Shown here: positions 63,326 through 64,000 of the stretch, piece by piece
Position numbering within the stretch: the stretch's first letter is position 1
How the letters are laid out: every line of letters begins with the position of its first letter
Source of the DNA: Paenibacillus sp. FSL H8-0537
GTDB lineage: Bacteria > Bacillota > Bacilli > Paenibacillales > Paenibacillaceae
Direction of reading: 5' to 3'
Assembly: GCF_038051995.1 (NCBI RefSeq)
Contig: NZ_CP150290.1
Location: 2,408,001 to 2,472,000, forward strand
DNA: 64,000 nt
Position numbers and translations under genes: made by a program
The notes under the pieces: generated by a model
Seen by the model: only the letters and a program-made list of their open reading frames with translations
Told to the model about the DNA's origin: nothing
Databases searched by the model: none

Positions 63326-63722
63326 ATGACATTTAATAAATACAAAGGGAAGACTACTGAAGAAGTTTATCTAACGGACCCTAGTTATTTCTCTTGGATG
63401 AGAGAAGGGCTTGATAAATAAGCCTGAGTATCAGGGATTTGTGGAAACGATTCCGTATGATTATCCACAAGGATTCGAATGGGAGGTTGATATCCGAAGT
63501 GGGTATCAGTGCTGGAAATATAAGAATGCGTTGAACTTATTTCTGATGTTTAATCCTAAGAGTGAAAATAAGCTAAGAAACGGGTACCCGATAATTAGTG
63601 ATCTCGCTTATAGTAAACCAAAACCGTTAATCCATCTCGCAAAAGAACACGGGGTTCAACTTGACAAACGTTATAGTAAGGAAACAGGGTCAATGTATGT
63701 TATGCATATCTGTCCCCACTAA
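63326..63722 (+). pseudogene. Frameshifted gene with a DUF3820-like N-terminus
   Basis: A first frame (63326-63421) reads FNKYKGKTTEEVYLTDPSYFSWM and ends GLDK; the overlapping frame from 63411 reads NKPEYQGFVETIPYDYPQGFEW to SMYVMHICPH. Adding one base near 63415 joins them into about 131 residues. The F-KYKGK-EEV-DP-Y-W pattern is typical of the DUF3820/exonuclease-associated motif. A TTG at 63411 could also serve as a separate start. Confidence 0.5.
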
Positions 63723-63723
63723 A

Positions 63724-63831
63724 ATGCATCAAGTGGATAACTACGTTGTTGAAGATAATGAACAAAAAACTACATTCATAGGAAGGATCCAGATTGTTTT
63801 TGCTAATGGTGTTTGGAAAGAAAAATTATAA
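63724..63831 (+). CDS. Short ORF, 35 aa
   Basis: Reads HQVDNYVVEDNEQKTTFIGR then IQIVFANGVWKEKL directly after the previous gene. No ribosome site; perhaps a fragment or a translationally coupled small protein. Confidence 0.3.
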   Translation: MHQVDNYVVEDNEQKTTFIGRIQIVFANGVWKEKL

Positions 63832-64000
63832 AATACTGTTTATATATGAGAGTACACCAATAGGGAAGTCAATTAATTTATTTCTTAATAATAAGTATCA
63901 TTTCGCGATACAAGTGTCAATATGAGTTTATACGAATACTATTCTAATTCGTCAAAAATTACTATATGCAATCTATAACGCTAGGTCAGAATTAAATAGA

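Overview
The window looks like the chromosome of a Paenibacillus-type, spore-forming, plant- or soil-associated Bacillota. Evidence: a GerA-type germinant receptor operon, a CotD-like coat protein, a CwlD-like amidase, the Bacillus-type pair yqhH-yqhG and yqzE, strong AGGAGG ribosome binding sites with many GTG and TTG starts, and secreted plant-polysaccharide enzymes (a GH12 glucanase and a PL10 pectate lyase).

Layout. 0-5.5 kb: the 3' part of an ArsB-like transporter, a lipoprotein, two xanthine phosphoribosyltransferase paralogues, an Rrf2 regulator, a small protein made of NRTGG repeats and a VOC protein. 5.5-7.8 kb: an XRE regulator and a transposase with an in-frame stop; together with the VOC gene they lie between two 31-bp inverted copies of a palindromic repeat. 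7.8-19.2 kb: single genes and small operons (GNAT, GH12, ClbS/DfsB, TetR and a membrane protein on overlapping divergent promoters, a two-component system, Rrf2, an O6-alkylguanine-DNA methyltransferase, EVE domain, Asp23, PL10, EamA exporter). 19.3-28.7 kb: a complete nine-gene cntKLMABCDFE operon behind a sigma-A promoter and a perfect 23-bp Zur/Fur-like palindrome. It should make (K, L, M), export (E) and re-import (ABCDF) an opine metallophore of the staphylopine type. 28.7-33.8 kb: coat protein, a SufR-like repressor divergent from an MFS exporter with a long palindrome between them, a decayed FAD oxidase, a truncated transposase, an A-type Fe-S carrier and a small ferredoxin. 33.9-38.8 kb: the ger operon and two small proteins. 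39-46.4 kb: tRNA-Leu, a polysaccharide deacetylase, CwlD, yqzE, yqhG and yqhH. 46.5-50.5 kb: a class II ribonucleotide reductase behind two NrdR boxes, carrying a 376-residue intein with a LAGLIDADG endonuclease exactly at the radical-bearing cysteine.

From 50.5 kb to the end the window is an AT-rich, decaying accessory region. It has a frameshifted IS110 transposase with a possible bridge-RNA region, a shredded IS4-type transposase, several frameshifted genes and fragments, and three apparently intact unusual genes: an SF1 (UvrD/Rep-like) helicase with a coiled-coil N-terminus, a 602-aa protein with a HEPN-like RNxxxH motif, and a membrane protein with a C-terminal zinc ribbon. These three are the best candidates for an undescribed, possibly anti-phage, system; that is inference from domains and context only.

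All family calls were made by reading translated sequence, without database searches. Coordinates of starts reflect the ribosome binding site I judged best.
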